Positions 34,928 to 43,841 of a DNA stretch of 64,000 bases are shown here, one piece after another. The translations under genes and the position numbers were made by a program. The DNA comes from Catonella sp963539695 (GTDB lineage: Bacteria; Bacillota; Clostridia; Lachnospirales; Lachnospiraceae). The notes under the pieces are model-generated. The model was not told the origin of the DNA and did not search any database. It was given only the letters and a program-made list of their open reading frames with translations. Positions within the stretch are counted from its first letter, which is position 1. Each line of letters begins with the position of its first letter. The stretch covers positions 1-64,000 of the forward strand of contig CAUTOC010000004.1 in assembly GCA_963539695.1 (NCBI GenBank), in the 5' to 3' direction.

Positions 34928-35323
34928 TTATTTTGCCTGTGGGTACATCTTGTCGATTAAGTCCCCGTAAGGGTCCTCGTCCTCGCCCTGCTTAAACCCA
35001 TTGTTAGAATTAGGTGCAACATCTTTTACGCCGGAGTCTTTAATATCCTCGTTACGGTTATCTAAAAATGCGTTACCCTTTTTCTTCTGTTCTGCTACAA
35101 TCTGCATTGCGAACGCTTCGGCTGTAATTGGTGTTTCAAACTTTGCCTTAGCTGCCAAGTCCTCAAACCCCGGTAAAGTGATTTCATCAATAGCCTTAAT
35201 TCTCTGACGCTCTGCGTCTACCGCCTGTGTAGCGTCTGCCCCATTCCCTGCACTTGCCATAATTTCGGTTTTATATGCGTTTGCAACGTCCGGGTATTTT
35301 GTCTTTAATTCTTCCAATGTCAT
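34928..35323 (-). CDS. Scaffold protein nested in the protease gene (Nu3-like)
   Basis: 131 aa, in frame with the protease. ATG 35323 (MTLEELKTKYPDVANAYK) has its own AAGGAGG 8 bp upstream. The product is acidic and helical, as scaffold proteins are. Lambda encodes Nu3 in the same way inside gene C. Confidence 0.7.
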   Translation of the reverse strand: MTLEELKTKYPDVANAYKTEIMASAGNGADATQAVDAERQRIKAIDEITLPGFEDLAAKAKFETPITAEAFAMQIVAEQKKKGNAFLDNRNEDIKDSGVKDVAPNSNNGFKQGEDEDPYGDLIDKMYPQAK

Positions 35324-36136
35324 TGTTTCGTCCTCCTTATTATTTTTTGCATTGGTTGTTGTATTATTAAGGCTATTGGTGTAGCCTAATAACCCTTTTG
35401 GGATAGTGCTAAAATCTTTCAGAGATATAGCAACCGAATTAACTATAATTGTTTCCGAATTTTCTACCTCTGTTTCAATTTCAGTAAACATAACCGCTGT
35501 ACAAAATCCATTGTCTACGGCTTCCTGTCCTGTATACCATTTTTCCTCTGACATAAGACTTTTTATTTCGTCCTCTGTCTTACCGCATTTTGTCATATAA
35601 CAATTTACGATTGATTGTTTAATGGTTTCTAACTGTACCTTTATTTCTTCAAGGTCTGATACGTTGTAATATCCAAGTAACCCGGCTAATGGGTCGTGTA
35701 TCATAAATACACCTGCTACGGATATTTCCACCGTATCCCCCGCCATTGCTATAATTGTTGCTGCACTTGCACACCAACCGTCAATCTTAACGGATACTTT
35801 CGCCTTATTTTCTTTTAACCGTGTGTAAATTGCCGCCGCTGCGAATACATCCCCACCACCCGAATTGATACGCACGGTAATTTCATCTACTGCCCCTATT
35901 TCTTTTAGGTCGTTATTGAACATTGCCGGGGTAATTTCATCTCCATACCACGAATAATCTGATATTTCGCCGTATAATAGCAATTCCGCCGTATTATCGT
36001 CCTTGTTCGCTACAAAATCCCAAAACTTTGTAACTTCGCTCTTATTCTTCGGTTTCATCTTCCTTGTCGGGGTTGTCATTGTCGTTTGGTTTACTATCTG
36101 CACCATTGGCGGTTGCCGCCTTTTTAGTACTTCCAA
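34928..36136 (-). CDS. ClpP-like head maturation protease
   Basis: 402 aa as drawn. The protease domain has RINSGGGDVFAAAAIY, the nucleophile Ser in GWCASAATIIA and His in FMIHDPLAG. The C-terminal third is the scaffold that is also made separately from 35323. The start is uncertain: ATG 36136 overlaps the portal gene by 95 bp; ATGs near 36085 and 36064 are alternatives without good sites. Processes the portal and scaffold during head assembly. Confidence 0.88.
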   Translation of the reverse strand: MEVLKRRQPPMVQIVNQTTMTTPTRKMKPKNKSEVTKFWDFVANKDDNTAELLLYGEISDYSWYGDEITPAMFNNDLKEIGAVDEITVRINSGGGDVFAAAAIYTRLKENKAKVSVKIDGWCASAATIIAMAGDTVEISVAGVFMIHDPLAGLLGYYNVSDLEEIKVQLETIKQSIVNCYMTKCGKTEDEIKSLMSEEKWYTGQEAVDNGFCTAVMFTEIETEVENSETIIVNSVAISLKDFSTIPKGLLGYTNSLNNTTTNAKNNKEDETMTLEELKTKYPDVANAYKTEIMASAGNGADATQAVDAERQRIKAIDEITLPGFEDLAAKAKFETPITAEAFAMQIVAEQKKKGNAFLDNRNEDIKDSGVKDVAPNSNNGFKQGEDEDPYGDLIDKMYPQAK

Positions 36137-37649
36137 TATCGTTTACCTCCTTTAATAATTTTTCTTCTCTCTTACGTTGCTTAACATTTTTATAAAAATC
36201 TGTGCCTGTAAGTTCTGTAGTTTCCTTTTCTCTCGTAGAAAAACCGCTTTGTACTCTTAATTCTGCCGCTGCTACCTCTTTTTTCGGGTCTAACTGTCCT
36301 GCACTCGGTCCATTCCATTCTGCCGAACAATAAGCGTCTTTTATAATCGGGTCATTAAAGAAACCCGGTGCATAAATGCGCCCTCTTGCCACCGCTTCGC
36401 TCAACCATTCCTCATAGATTGGTTGGCAAAAATCAGCAACAAACCATGTACGATACATCTTTATTACCTTGAAAAACTCTAATATAGCTGCTCTTGACGC
36501 TGAATAATTGTTACTGAACGCCATTATTAAGATTTCGTAAGGTATCTCTAATGCTGCCCCTATCTGTTTGAGTACAGAGGTTACAAATGGGTCAAAGTTC
36601 GGGTTAGGTCTGCCCGGATTAACCATATTTGCTTTTTCTCCCTCTCCAAGGTCGATTACCGCCCCCGGTGCAAGTTCTATACTGTCCTCGTCTGCTGCGT
36701 CTACTTGCATTTCTTCGGGTATTGCTTCCCCGAAAGGCGTATCATCACTTGCTCCCTCTTTTTCAATGAATACCGTAAACAACCCGTTAATAACTGCTGC
36801 CAATACCTCGGCTTCTGTGTATCTTCCAAGTTGTTTTATGGTTTCAATTACAGGGGACAAAAAAGGAACGCCCCGGACTTGCCCGATACGCTCCCTGTTC
36901 ATAATGTGTATTACATTTCTTCTACCTGTCTTTTCTCCAAATGCAAGTACCCTAGTCCACTCCCTCGGTTGTCTGCCTGAAAATGAAAGAGGGTGGAATT
37001 TTGAAATATGATAAGCTACTACCTCTTCATCACTATTTTTCTCCACTCCCTCACAAAACAGAGGGTCTGCCGTTTTGTTATCCGGCGTGCTTACCCTGTC
37101 TGCTTCAATAAGTTTTATTCTAAGGTCGTATATGCTTCCTACTCTCTTTGTTGTAGTCATTAAAGCGAAACAATCCCCACTTAGCAAGGCATTTAATAAC
37201 GCTAACTGCTGCAACTGATAAAAATTATCAAGTCTTTCTATGTCGCAATTAACGCTATTCGCCCAATGTGCAAACTCTCTTTCTATCTGCTCTTCTAATT
37301 GTCGTGCTTCCTCTGTTGTTATTCCCAATACTTCCTCATTAAGCGTACTTTTAAGGTGTAACCCTGTACCTATCGTATTCGTTCTAAGCCTTTTAATTGC
37401 CCCTGTAGCAAGGTTAGAACCTCCGCTATATAAATCTCTAGTCCTCTGCCTTAAAGTGTCTATATGCTCTTCTATGTCCTCTTTGTGGCTACCTCCGCCG
37501 TGCGTCCAACCTATCGCAGCTTTCTTTGTACTGTTCGCTCCGTAGTTTCCGTAACCGCTATTAACCATACTAAGGCGTTTTCTCGCTACTTCTCTCTTTA
37601 ATGCCTTTTCCGGGGACACCACCGATATTGCTTTATCTAAGAAATTCAA
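36042..37649 (-). CDS. Portal protein, lambda gpB family
   Basis: 535 aa. YGANSTKKAAIGWTHGGGSHKEDIEEH near the N terminus, NPGRPNPNFDPFVTSVLKQIGAALEIPYEIL and FSNNYSASRAAILEFFK later, all typical of lambda-type portals. Forms the 12-mer DNA gate at the head vertex. Ends overlapping the protease gene. A late promoter-terminator unit precedes it. Confidence 0.93.
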   Translation of the reverse strand: MNFLDKAISVVSPEKALKREVARKRLSMVNSGYGNYGANSTKKAAIGWTHGGGSHKEDIEEHIDTLRQRTRDLYSGGSNLATGAIKRLRTNTIGTGLHLKSTLNEEVLGITTEEARQLEEQIEREFAHWANSVNCDIERLDNFYQLQQLALLNALLSGDCFALMTTTKRVGSIYDLRIKLIEADRVSTPDNKTADPLFCEGVEKNSDEEVVAYHISKFHPLSFSGRQPREWTRVLAFGEKTGRRNVIHIMNRERIGQVRGVPFLSPVIETIKQLGRYTEAEVLAAVINGLFTVFIEKEGASDDTPFGEAIPEEMQVDAADEDSIELAPGAVIDLGEGEKANMVNPGRPNPNFDPFVTSVLKQIGAALEIPYEILIMAFSNNYSASRAAILEFFKVIKMYRTWFVADFCQPIYEEWLSEAVARGRIYAPGFFNDPIIKDAYCSAEWNGPSAGQLDPKKEVAAAELRVQSGFSTREKETTELTGTDFYKNVKQRKREEKLLKEVNDIGSTKKAATANGADSKPNDNDNPDKEDETEE

Positions 37650-37703
37650 CCGTTTACTCCTTTCCGTGCTGCAAATTCATGACTTTGTGGCACATTTTGG
37701 TAC

Positions 37704-37745
37704 GAAAAAAACACCCTTGGAATTGTCTTTACTCTTCCCTTGGTG
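37704..37745 (-). terminator. Terminator immediately after late promoter copy 1
   Basis: Minus strand CACCAAGGGAA ... TTCCAAGGGTG (8 pairs around an internal loop) followed by TTTTTTT, beginning about 15-20 bases after the -10 element at 37766. A transcript would end at about 45 nt unless antitermination occurs. Confidence 0.65.
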
Positions 37746-37765
37746 CTTTTGCTATTTTATATATT

Positions 37766-37799
37766 ATCATAAAAAATCGGGCAATGGCGGGCAATCTTT
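37766..37799 (-). promoter_or_regulatory. Putative late promoter copy 1 (upstream of portal gene)
   Basis: Minus strand TTGCCC-N17-TATGAT, with a second TTGCCC exactly 10 bp downstream of the first. The 34-bp unit matches 41477-41510 at 33 positions. Probably recognised with the ArpU-like regulator encoded at 41510. Confidence 0.7.
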
Positions 37800-38035
37800 T
37801 ATAAATCTCTCGGCACGACCCTGTATACCCTGTTTCTGCCCTTTTTCTTGGCTATATTCTCCAACTGTGCCACCTTATTACTCCAATACTCTATCTGATG
37901 TCTTATTTCACTTAAATTTGCCCTTGTGAATGATTTACCGCCTATTGTATAGGCTTGGTTTATTGCTACCTCGCTTTCGGCTTCTAACCACGTTTCAAGG
38001 TGCTTTTTTGCAATATATAATGTTATTCCTGCCAT
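37799..38035 (-). CDS. gpW-position head-tail joining protein (DUF6148-like)
   Basis: 78 aa: ITLYIAKKHLETWLEAESEVAINQAYTIG ... LSEIRHQIEYWSNKV, the DUF6148 pattern. It sits between terminase and portal like lambda gpW. The stop codon touches the late promoter repeat. Confidence 0.75.
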   Translation of the reverse strand: MAGITLYIAKKHLETWLEAESEVAINQAYTIGGKSFTRANLSEIRHQIEYWSNKVAQLENIAKKKGRNRVYRVVPRDL

Positions 38036-38036
38036 T

Positions 38037-39878
38037 TTACGTTATACCTCCGCTCGTTTTACGCCTTTTTCTCTTCGGTGGCGTTGTACTGCTGCCTACC
38101 GCTTTCTTTTTAGGCGGTTCTTTTAATGTTAATCCTGTTATTTCTATTGCTGCCTGTGCGTAATTTCTGCAATCTAAAGGCTCATTTCTCTTTGTTTCTC
38201 CTGTTAATTCCCACTCAAAATATGGTCTGCCTTTTTTATAGTGCAATACCTGTCTTTCGGATGTAAGACCCTTAAAATAATCCTCGTCATATCCTCTTAT
38301 GTATTCGCCCTCGTCTTTTGGGAAGTGGCAATAACCCGGACCCTCTTCCTCAATCTGTAATCTCTGTAGTAACAGACTCTTACCTGTATCTACTCCAAGG
38401 TTAAATAAATATGTCTGCTCTCTGTTTGTTTTGCTTGGTTTTGGTATATATGGGTGGTCTGCACCTCCACGGCCCTTTATAGCAAATACTTTTCTTGCGG
38501 TTCTTAGTTTACAGAACTTATAAACCTTGTTTGTAAAATGTCCTCCCGAATCCATACAGGTACATAATATTCTAAGCTGCGTTCCGTCTGCCTTTTTGAA
38601 TTTCTGTTGTAAAAATTCATCTAGCCTATTCCATACATCCGCCTGTTTTAAATCTCCGTAGATTCTCTTGTATTGTATTCCGTAAGATTCATGCCCTACG
38701 CCCCAACCTACAACCTCAATCTCAAATCTATCGTCCTGTGTATCTACTCCTGCCGTTAATGCTATTACCTCTTCCGGCACTTCGCACCTGTAGCGTTCTC
38801 TACGCTTTAATAAATCCTCCTTATTTGCACTTTCTCCCTCTTCTTCCCATGTTTGCCCTAGTTCCGTATTGACCCAAGATTTCATAAGTTCTATATTACC
38901 TTTTTTCATAGCTTCATTTGCTTCTATAAATCCTTTTACTATCTTGTCCCAGCCAAAGAATGTAGACGCAAGAGAGTTAAAATGAAACCCTCTTACTTTC
39001 CTGTTCGGGTGTTTTGGTATGTAATGACCCTCGTTAAAATGGTCTTTCCATTCAATTTCTGTATGGATTACTCCGCATTTACTACAGACGTATGTAGTCT
39101 CGGTTACTTCCCCCTCTTCGTCTACCTCGTAAATCAGATTTCCCCACTCTAGCGGTTGCAATTCTTTGCAAGACGGACAAGGTACATTCCATTCTTCCAT
39201 AGTCGAATGTTCGTACTCCATTTCGATACGGCTTACCCCTTTTATTGTAGGTGTGCTTGTATCTACCTCCTTACGATTCCAATACGTTGTAAGACGCTTT
39301 CCGGCAAGTATCAGAGGGTCCCCCTCTGCCCCTGCGGTTGGTGGGTATGCGTCTATCTCGTCTGCAAGTAATAATCTGATTGGTCGGCTTCTTAACTCCG
39401 TTGGAGAGTTTGCCCCTGTCATTGTGATACGTCCGCCCGGAAATGACTTTTTAAAAATGGTATTACCGCTTGTCCTGCTCTTCTCGTTTATCTTATCCCT
39501 TAAAGCCGGGGTATCCCTTACCATTGGCATAAGTCTATCTTTGCTCATTGTTTCCGCAAGTGATAGTGTCGGTTGCATACACAATATAGTACATGGGTCA
39601 TAGTGCATATAATAGCCTATTGTATTTAATAAAAAAGCGTCCGTTTTACCCATTTGTGCTGCACTCATTACTACTACCTTTTCAACTGTAATATCTGTGA
39701 TAGCGTCCATTATCTCACGCTGCCAAGGTGCTTTACTTGTGTCCCAATGTCCGCCTTTGCTACCCGATTCAGGAGAAAGACGGCGGAACTTATCCGCCCA
39801 CTCGGATAGTGTAAGGTTTGGCGGTGGCTCTAGGACGCTAAAGATTTCTTTAAAAAGGCTAATCGTTTCCCTCTTCAT
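38037..39878 (-). CDS. Terminase large subunit, GpA family
   Basis: 613 aa. LSEWADKFRRLSPESGSKGG at the N terminus; ATPase Walker A-like MSAAQMGKTDAFL; Walker B LLADEIDAYPP; zinc-ribbon CPSCKEL ... CSKCG; C-terminal nuclease region with AGVDTQDDRFEIE. Cuts and packages DNA from cos-type ends. The lambda-type partner Nu1-like protein is encoded just upstream with a 20-bp overlap. Confidence 0.93.
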   Translation of the reverse strand: MKRETISLFKEIFSVLEPPPNLTLSEWADKFRRLSPESGSKGGHWDTSKAPWQREIMDAITDITVEKVVVMSAAQMGKTDAFLLNTIGYYMHYDPCTILCMQPTLSLAETMSKDRLMPMVRDTPALRDKINEKSRTSGNTIFKKSFPGGRITMTGANSPTELRSRPIRLLLADEIDAYPPTAGAEGDPLILAGKRLTTYWNRKEVDTSTPTIKGVSRIEMEYEHSTMEEWNVPCPSCKELQPLEWGNLIYEVDEEGEVTETTYVCSKCGVIHTEIEWKDHFNEGHYIPKHPNRKVRGFHFNSLASTFFGWDKIVKGFIEANEAMKKGNIELMKSWVNTELGQTWEEEGESANKEDLLKRRERYRCEVPEEVIALTAGVDTQDDRFEIEVVGWGVGHESYGIQYKRIYGDLKQADVWNRLDEFLQQKFKKADGTQLRILCTCMDSGGHFTNKVYKFCKLRTARKVFAIKGRGGADHPYIPKPSKTNREQTYLFNLGVDTGKSLLLQRLQIEEEGPGYCHFPKDEGEYIRGYDEDYFKGLTSERQVLHYKKGRPYFEWELTGETKRNEPLDCRNYAQAAIEITGLTLKEPPKKKAVGSSTTPPKRKRRKTSGGIT

Positions 39879-40353
39879 CTTCCTTTATGTCCTCCTTAAA
39901 CACTTCCTCAAAATTGGATAACTCTGTTAATGCTTCCTTTATCCTGTCTGTAAGATATAAAAATATCTTTGCCTTATCTGTCATTTCTGCTAACTTCTCC
40001 GCTTCCTCTGCCGGTATTGCACTAAGTCGGCTCTTGAAATTGACAAGCGTAGCCGTTACTACTTTTTTAACATCCTCTGCTTTATGTAGTTCCCCTTTCT
40101 TTACCGCTAAATCCATTTCCTCATTGATTCTTTTAGCCTTTACAAGTTTGGCTCTCTCTTCTGTGTAATCTATTTCCTGTTCATTGTCCGGTGTCTTATC
40201 CCTTAGATATTCTATGTATGCGTGGTTTGCTTCCACAAGAGAATATAACTCCCCCTGCTTTGTCTGCAATACTCCTTTTTCTGTCAACCTCTGTACATTC
40301 TTAGGGGTCATATCAAGGAATTTTGCAACCGCATTTTTTGTGTAGAGTTTCAA
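39859..40353 (-). CDS. Terminase small subunit, Nu1-like
   Basis: 164 aa: N-terminal winged helix (TKNAVAKFLDMTPKNVQRLTEKGVLQ) and a helical C-terminal part that binds GpA, as in lambda Nu1. Should recognise the cos region, which would lie immediately upstream. Confidence 0.85.
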   Translation of the reverse strand: MKLYTKNAVAKFLDMTPKNVQRLTEKGVLQTKQGELYSLVEANHAYIEYLRDKTPDNEQEIDYTEERAKLVKAKRINEEMDLAVKKGELHKAEDVKKVVTATLVNFKSRLSAIPAEEAEKLAEMTDKAKIFLYLTDRIKEALTELSNFEEVFKEDIKEDEEGND

Positions 40354-40355
40354 AA

Positions 40356-40497
40356 TCCTACCCCCTTTAAAAAAAATTTCGGAATTTTTGGAAGTCGATT
40401 TTTTTCCCTCGGCTCTAGGCGACCTTTGGGGTCAAGGGGGCCTCGGCCCTTTCGGAGCGTCTACAGTACCTTTTTCCCGCTCGACCTGTGCCGTGTT
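40356..40497. other. Candidate cos region
   Basis: A 140-bp non-coding stretch directly upstream of the Nu1-like gene. It is GC-rich against its surroundings, with short dyads such as GGGCCGAGGCCC and CTCGGC repeats, and A/T runs on one side. In lambda the cos site lies just before Nu1. Position and composition are the only evidence. Confidence 0.45.
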
Positions 40498-41319
40498 CTA
40501 TTCAACTCCTTCTAAGTCCTCAATGCCTGTTACCTTATCATTATCTGTATAAGTATCGTCTATCTCTCCTGTGTCCGGGTCTACATCATACACACCACTT
40601 ACCTTTTGCTTCATCAATGTGTACCTCTTCTCTTCCAAGTCCATACGGCGTTGCTCTAACTCGTAAGACTTGATAGTGTCCAACAGCTTAATGATACGCC
40701 CGTGTATCTTGTTTAATTCTGCTTCTAACTTCATAGACCTTTCAAAGGCTGATGATTTAATAGTTGTTTCCATAGCCACATTAAGCCGTGTCTTATTAGG
40801 CTCTGTATTATCTGGTCCCTCATACGGTGCGTATGGGTCTGAATCCTCGCCCTCCTTTGCAGGTGTACGCATTTCTACAACCTTGTCTGTATATAGTTCC
40901 CCTGTGGTATCCCTGTTAAGGTCTGCTATACGCTTCTTTAAATCGTTCTCCTTGGCTACAAGTGTCTGTAGTTCTCTAAGCATATTAGTAGTGCTATCTA
41001 ATGTGATAGATTCTATTAACTCTCTTTCCTCGTCTGTTAGTTCGCTAAAGTACACTTTTGAGTATGCCCCGTGTGTTTCTGCGTTTTTATTCCTTGGAGG
41101 GGCCCCGTGTCCTTGGGCGTTCTTATTTCCCTTTTGTCCACCCTTTTTCTTTGGCATATTTTTAAGTGCTTCGTTCCACTTGTCTATACACTTCCATTTT
41201 CTTACCTGTGCGTTGTCTATCCCCAAGGCTTCGGCTACCTCTGTGTTGGTTGCCAAACCGTTACTATCTAAAAAAATCTGCTTCGCTTTTGCTCTGTTTT
41301 CGTTCGGTTTTCTCGCCAA
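40498..41319 (-). CDS. PBSX/YqaS-type terminase small-subunit-like protein
   Basis: 273 aa from TTG 41319, 8 bp after AAAGGAGG. N-terminal helix-turn-helix (NTEVAEALGIDNAQVRKWKCIDKW), then the Gly/Asn/Lys-rich KKGGQKGNKNAQGHGAPPRNKN typical of PBSX-type small terminases. The phage thus has two small-terminase-like genes in a row. First gene of the late operon. Confidence 0.75.
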   Translation of the reverse strand: MARKPNENRAKAKQIFLDSNGLATNTEVAEALGIDNAQVRKWKCIDKWNEALKNMPKKKGGQKGNKNAQGHGAPPRNKNAETHGAYSKVYFSELTDEERELIESITLDSTTNMLRELQTLVAKENDLKKRIADLNRDTTGELYTDKVVEMRTPAKEGEDSDPYAPYEGPDNTEPNKTRLNVAMETTIKSSAFERSMKLEAELNKIHGRIIKLLDTIKSYELEQRRMDLEEKRYTLMKQKVSGVYDVDPDTGEIDDTYTDNDKVTGIEDLEGVE

Positions 41320-41412
41320 CCTTATAACCTCCTTTCGTTTGTTTTGCATTTTCCCGCCGTTCCATTCTTGCGGAATCTATGATTTTTTGGAAATTTTCAA
41401 AAACAAAACGTA

Positions 41413-41452
41413 AAAAGGCAACGGGATAATCTATGTTATCCTGCTACCTTTT
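41413..41452. terminator. Strong terminator immediately after late promoter copy 2
   Basis: AAAAGGCAACGGGATAA and TTATCCTGCTACCTTTT form a 17-position stem with 16 pairs, T-run on the minus strand (and a weaker one on the plus). It begins about 25 bases after the -10 at 41477. A short leader RNA of about 55-60 nt is expected without antitermination. Confidence 0.8.
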
Positions 41453-41476
41453 CTAAAAATTTCATGCTACTATAAT

Positions 41477-41510
41477 ATCATAAAAAATCGGGCAATGGTG
41501 GGCAATCTTT
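41477..41510 (-). promoter_or_regulatory. Putative late promoter copy 2 (start of late operon)
   Basis: Minus strand TTGCCC-N17-TATGAT with the second TTGCCC in the spacer. It directly follows the stop codon of the ArpU-like gene and lies before the first packaging gene. 33 of 34 bases match copy 1. Confidence 0.75.
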
Positions 41511-41989
41511 CACTTGATAATCTCATTTATAACCTTGCTTCGTGATATACTTCTATTCCTTGCCATTTTTGAGCCTAAGACCTCTAAGGCTACACATCTT
41601 ATATTTTTACTCTGACGGACGCTATAGCTTATTTGTTCCGCTATGCGTTCCCATTTCTCGCCCTCGACATAAAAACTTAATACAATGGTCTTATGTACTG
41701 CATTTAAGGTTAAAATTTCTTTCTGAATCTCTGTTCTAAGTTTCTTTAACTCCTTAATCCTCTTTTGCAATATCTCTATGCTTTCCCTTGTGTCAGTTTT
41801 CGCTATTTTAATGGCAAGTAGAGCCGTAGAATCTGATGTATTACTACCGTGTGGCATACCGTCATAATTCATTGCCCCTCTAGTATCATATACACTCTCG
41901 TACTGCTCTAGCCACTTACTCGCCACCTTAATATCTATGTCAATGTCCTTGTAAAATTTTAATATTGCTTCCACTTCCGAATTTTTCAT
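41510..41989 (-). CDS. Late-gene regulator, ArpU/sigma-70 region 4-like
   Basis: 159 aa from ATG 41989. The C-terminal half (LTLNAVHKTIVLSFYVEG, KWERIAEQISYSVRQSKNIR) is a sigma region 4-like helix-turn-helix, as in ArpU/RinA-type phage late regulators. The gene sits exactly before the late operon and next to late promoter copy 2, so activation or antitermination of late genes is the likely job. Confidence 0.75.
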   Translation of the reverse strand: MKNSEVEAILKFYKDIDIDIKVASKWLEQYESVYDTRGAMNYDGMPHGSNTSDSTALLAIKIAKTDTRESIEILQKRIKELKKLRTEIQKEILTLNAVHKTIVLSFYVEGEKWERIAEQISYSVRQSKNIRCVALEVLGSKMARNRSISRSKVINEIIK

Positions 41990-42008
41990 AATATGCAATT
42001 CCTTTCTT

Positions 42009-42344
42009 TTATGGCGGTCTTATTTTTACACACCATTTAATTGCTACGCTTGCTTTTCTTGGTTTTTCTGCTCTACTACTGCTGCCGTGCCGTGCCCTCC
42101 TGCCTTTTTCTTCTATACAGGATTCGCAAGTTTCTATGAGTGCTTTTATTAGTTTCTCCAATGTTTCCATTGCAGTTTCTACACCCTCTGAAAGAAATTG
42201 CATTGCATTTACTATACTGCTGCACGCTTCATCTACTGATATTCCGCTTGTTTCTGCTAATGCGGTGGCAAGCTTTATTATTTCATCACTTGCCCCGCTG
42301 CCAATAACTGCTGCTGTATACCGTCTTTCCTCCTTATCATTCAT
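42009..42344 (-). CDS. Phage protein of unknown function (111 aa)
   Basis: Helical: AAVIGSGASDEIIKLATALAETSGISVDEACSS..., Cys pair in TCESCIEEKG, and a basic C terminus. Lies between parB and the late regulator. No family recognised. Confidence 0.55.
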   Translation of the reverse strand: MNDKEERRYTAAVIGSGASDEIIKLATALAETSGISVDEACSSIVNAMQFLSEGVETAMETLEKLIKALIETCESCIEEKGRRARHGSSSRAEKPRKASVAIKWCVKIRPP

Positions 42345-42353
42345 ATTTACCGC

Positions 42354-43835
42354 CTATTCCTGTAAGTATTTTTTGTATTCTTCTGTCTTTTTCATTACCC
42401 ATACAGAAACGGCATTTGTTAATCTATCCTCCCACTCTTTCGGGCAGATTTCTTTACTTTCCTCTGCCTGTGTTAATATTGTATCTCTTACGACTCTCTT
42501 AATCATATCGTATTGCCCTGTTTGGTATCTCTTACTAATCCAACTTGTGAATGATAAGCCTTTCTCCTTTACTTCCGGCAATGCTTCGGGAATATCCGTT
42601 ATATTCTGCTGCCCCGGCAAAGGTTCGTTATCCTCTTCCTCTTCGTCCTTTTCCTTTTGTGTCCTGTTATTTCCCCGGACCCTATCCCCTGTACTGCTGC
42701 CCTCTGTTTCCTCTTCGGGTTCGTTCATAAAATCGTTGTTTTCTTCCTCTTCTGTATCGTCATACTGTAATAAATCGTTTTCTATCATAATCTGTACGAT
42801 TTCCGCAAGGTCTGAATACTCCACAAGGTAATTTTTCCAATCCATATCTATAACCGTGATACCCTCGGCTTGGAATCTGTAAGTAAAGTGTTTTCCCTCT
42901 TCAAGTTCTATCTTTTTCCCCTCAAAAGTCTTTTCAAAACGCTTTCTTAATGCCTTTTCTATCTGTTCTACGCTCTTGGCGTTAAATACTTCCCTATTTA
43001 CCTTTCCCTTGATTGCGTCCGTGACTGCCATTTGTACCCATTCGCTCTGTTCGTCCGTAATTTTCGGCTTTGGCTCTTCCTTAATGTCCTTTATATGTAT
43101 CTCGCCCTTTTCTTCGTACTGTTTATACGCCTGTGCCTGTTCTTCCTCTGTCTTTCTTGATAATTCGTGAGCCGTTGAAATGTTTATATTTCCCTTTGCT
43201 AATTCCTCTTTAAAATCATCTGATAAGTTATTGTCTATTGCTTCCATTCTTCCAATCTGTGTAGTGGAAGTATTAAGCATACTTGCCACTATCTCACGAA
43301 TACGCCCAAGTTTCTGTCTTTCCTCTTTTGGCTTGTCCTTATTTTCCTCTTCCAATGCTTTTTTATAGTCTGTAAGTATTTCTTTTAATCTCTTCGCCTG
43401 CTGCACCTTTTCCCAATCATTTAACTGTCTTGCTGAACTGTTTGTAAGTATTAAGGTTAGTTCGTCCTTTAAATCGTCTGATTCTGTCTTAATATGGCAC
43501 GGTACTTTTCTGTATTCCTCTTTTCCCTCTTTTACCAACTTCAATGCTGCCAATCTTCTACGGTGTCCTGCAATTACCTCATACTTTCCGTGTGCCTGTG
43601 GCTTTACTGTTAAGTTCTGCTCGATTCTCCCGGCTAACTCGATTGCGTCCGCCAATTCATCTATACCCTCTGTTGAGTAGAAATTATCTTTACTTGGCAT
43701 TAAATCCTCTACGTCAATCATTACAACCTCAAAAGCATTTTCTTTAACTTCTGCCTGTCCCTCTGCTTCCTGTTTCTGTACTGCTGCCCCTTTGCTCTTT
43801 CCATTCAGTAAATTGTTTAAGTTGAATCCTGCCAT
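42354..43835 (-). CDS. parB: ParB/RepB/Spo0J-family partition protein
   Basis: 493 aa. N-terminal ParB/Srx-type domain with VIDVEDLMPSKDNFY and the CTP-binding motif AGHRRRLAALKL; a central helix-turn-helix (REIVASMLNTSTTQIGRMEAI ... ISTAHELSRKTEEEQ); then a long acidic C-terminal region. Such proteins bind a palindromic centromere site and slide with CTP. ParA is encoded 0.4 kb upstream, and palindrome site 6 is 41 bp before this start codon. Confidence 0.88.
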   Translation of the reverse strand: MAGFNLNNLLNGKSKGAAVQKQEAEGQAEVKENAFEVVMIDVEDLMPSKDNFYSTEGIDELADAIELAGRIEQNLTVKPQAHGKYEVIAGHRRRLAALKLVKEGKEEYRKVPCHIKTESDDLKDELTLILTNSSARQLNDWEKVQQAKRLKEILTDYKKALEEENKDKPKEERQKLGRIREIVASMLNTSTTQIGRMEAIDNNLSDDFKEELAKGNINISTAHELSRKTEEEQAQAYKQYEEKGEIHIKDIKEEPKPKITDEQSEWVQMAVTDAIKGKVNREVFNAKSVEQIEKALRKRFEKTFEGKKIELEEGKHFTYRFQAEGITVIDMDWKNYLVEYSDLAEIVQIMIENDLLQYDDTEEEENNDFMNEPEEETEGSSTGDRVRGNNRTQKEKDEEEEDNEPLPGQQNITDIPEALPEVKEKGLSFTSWISKRYQTGQYDMIKRVVRDTILTQAEESKEICPKEWEDRLTNAVSVWVMKKTEEYKKYLQE

Positions 43836-43841
43836 TATGTA

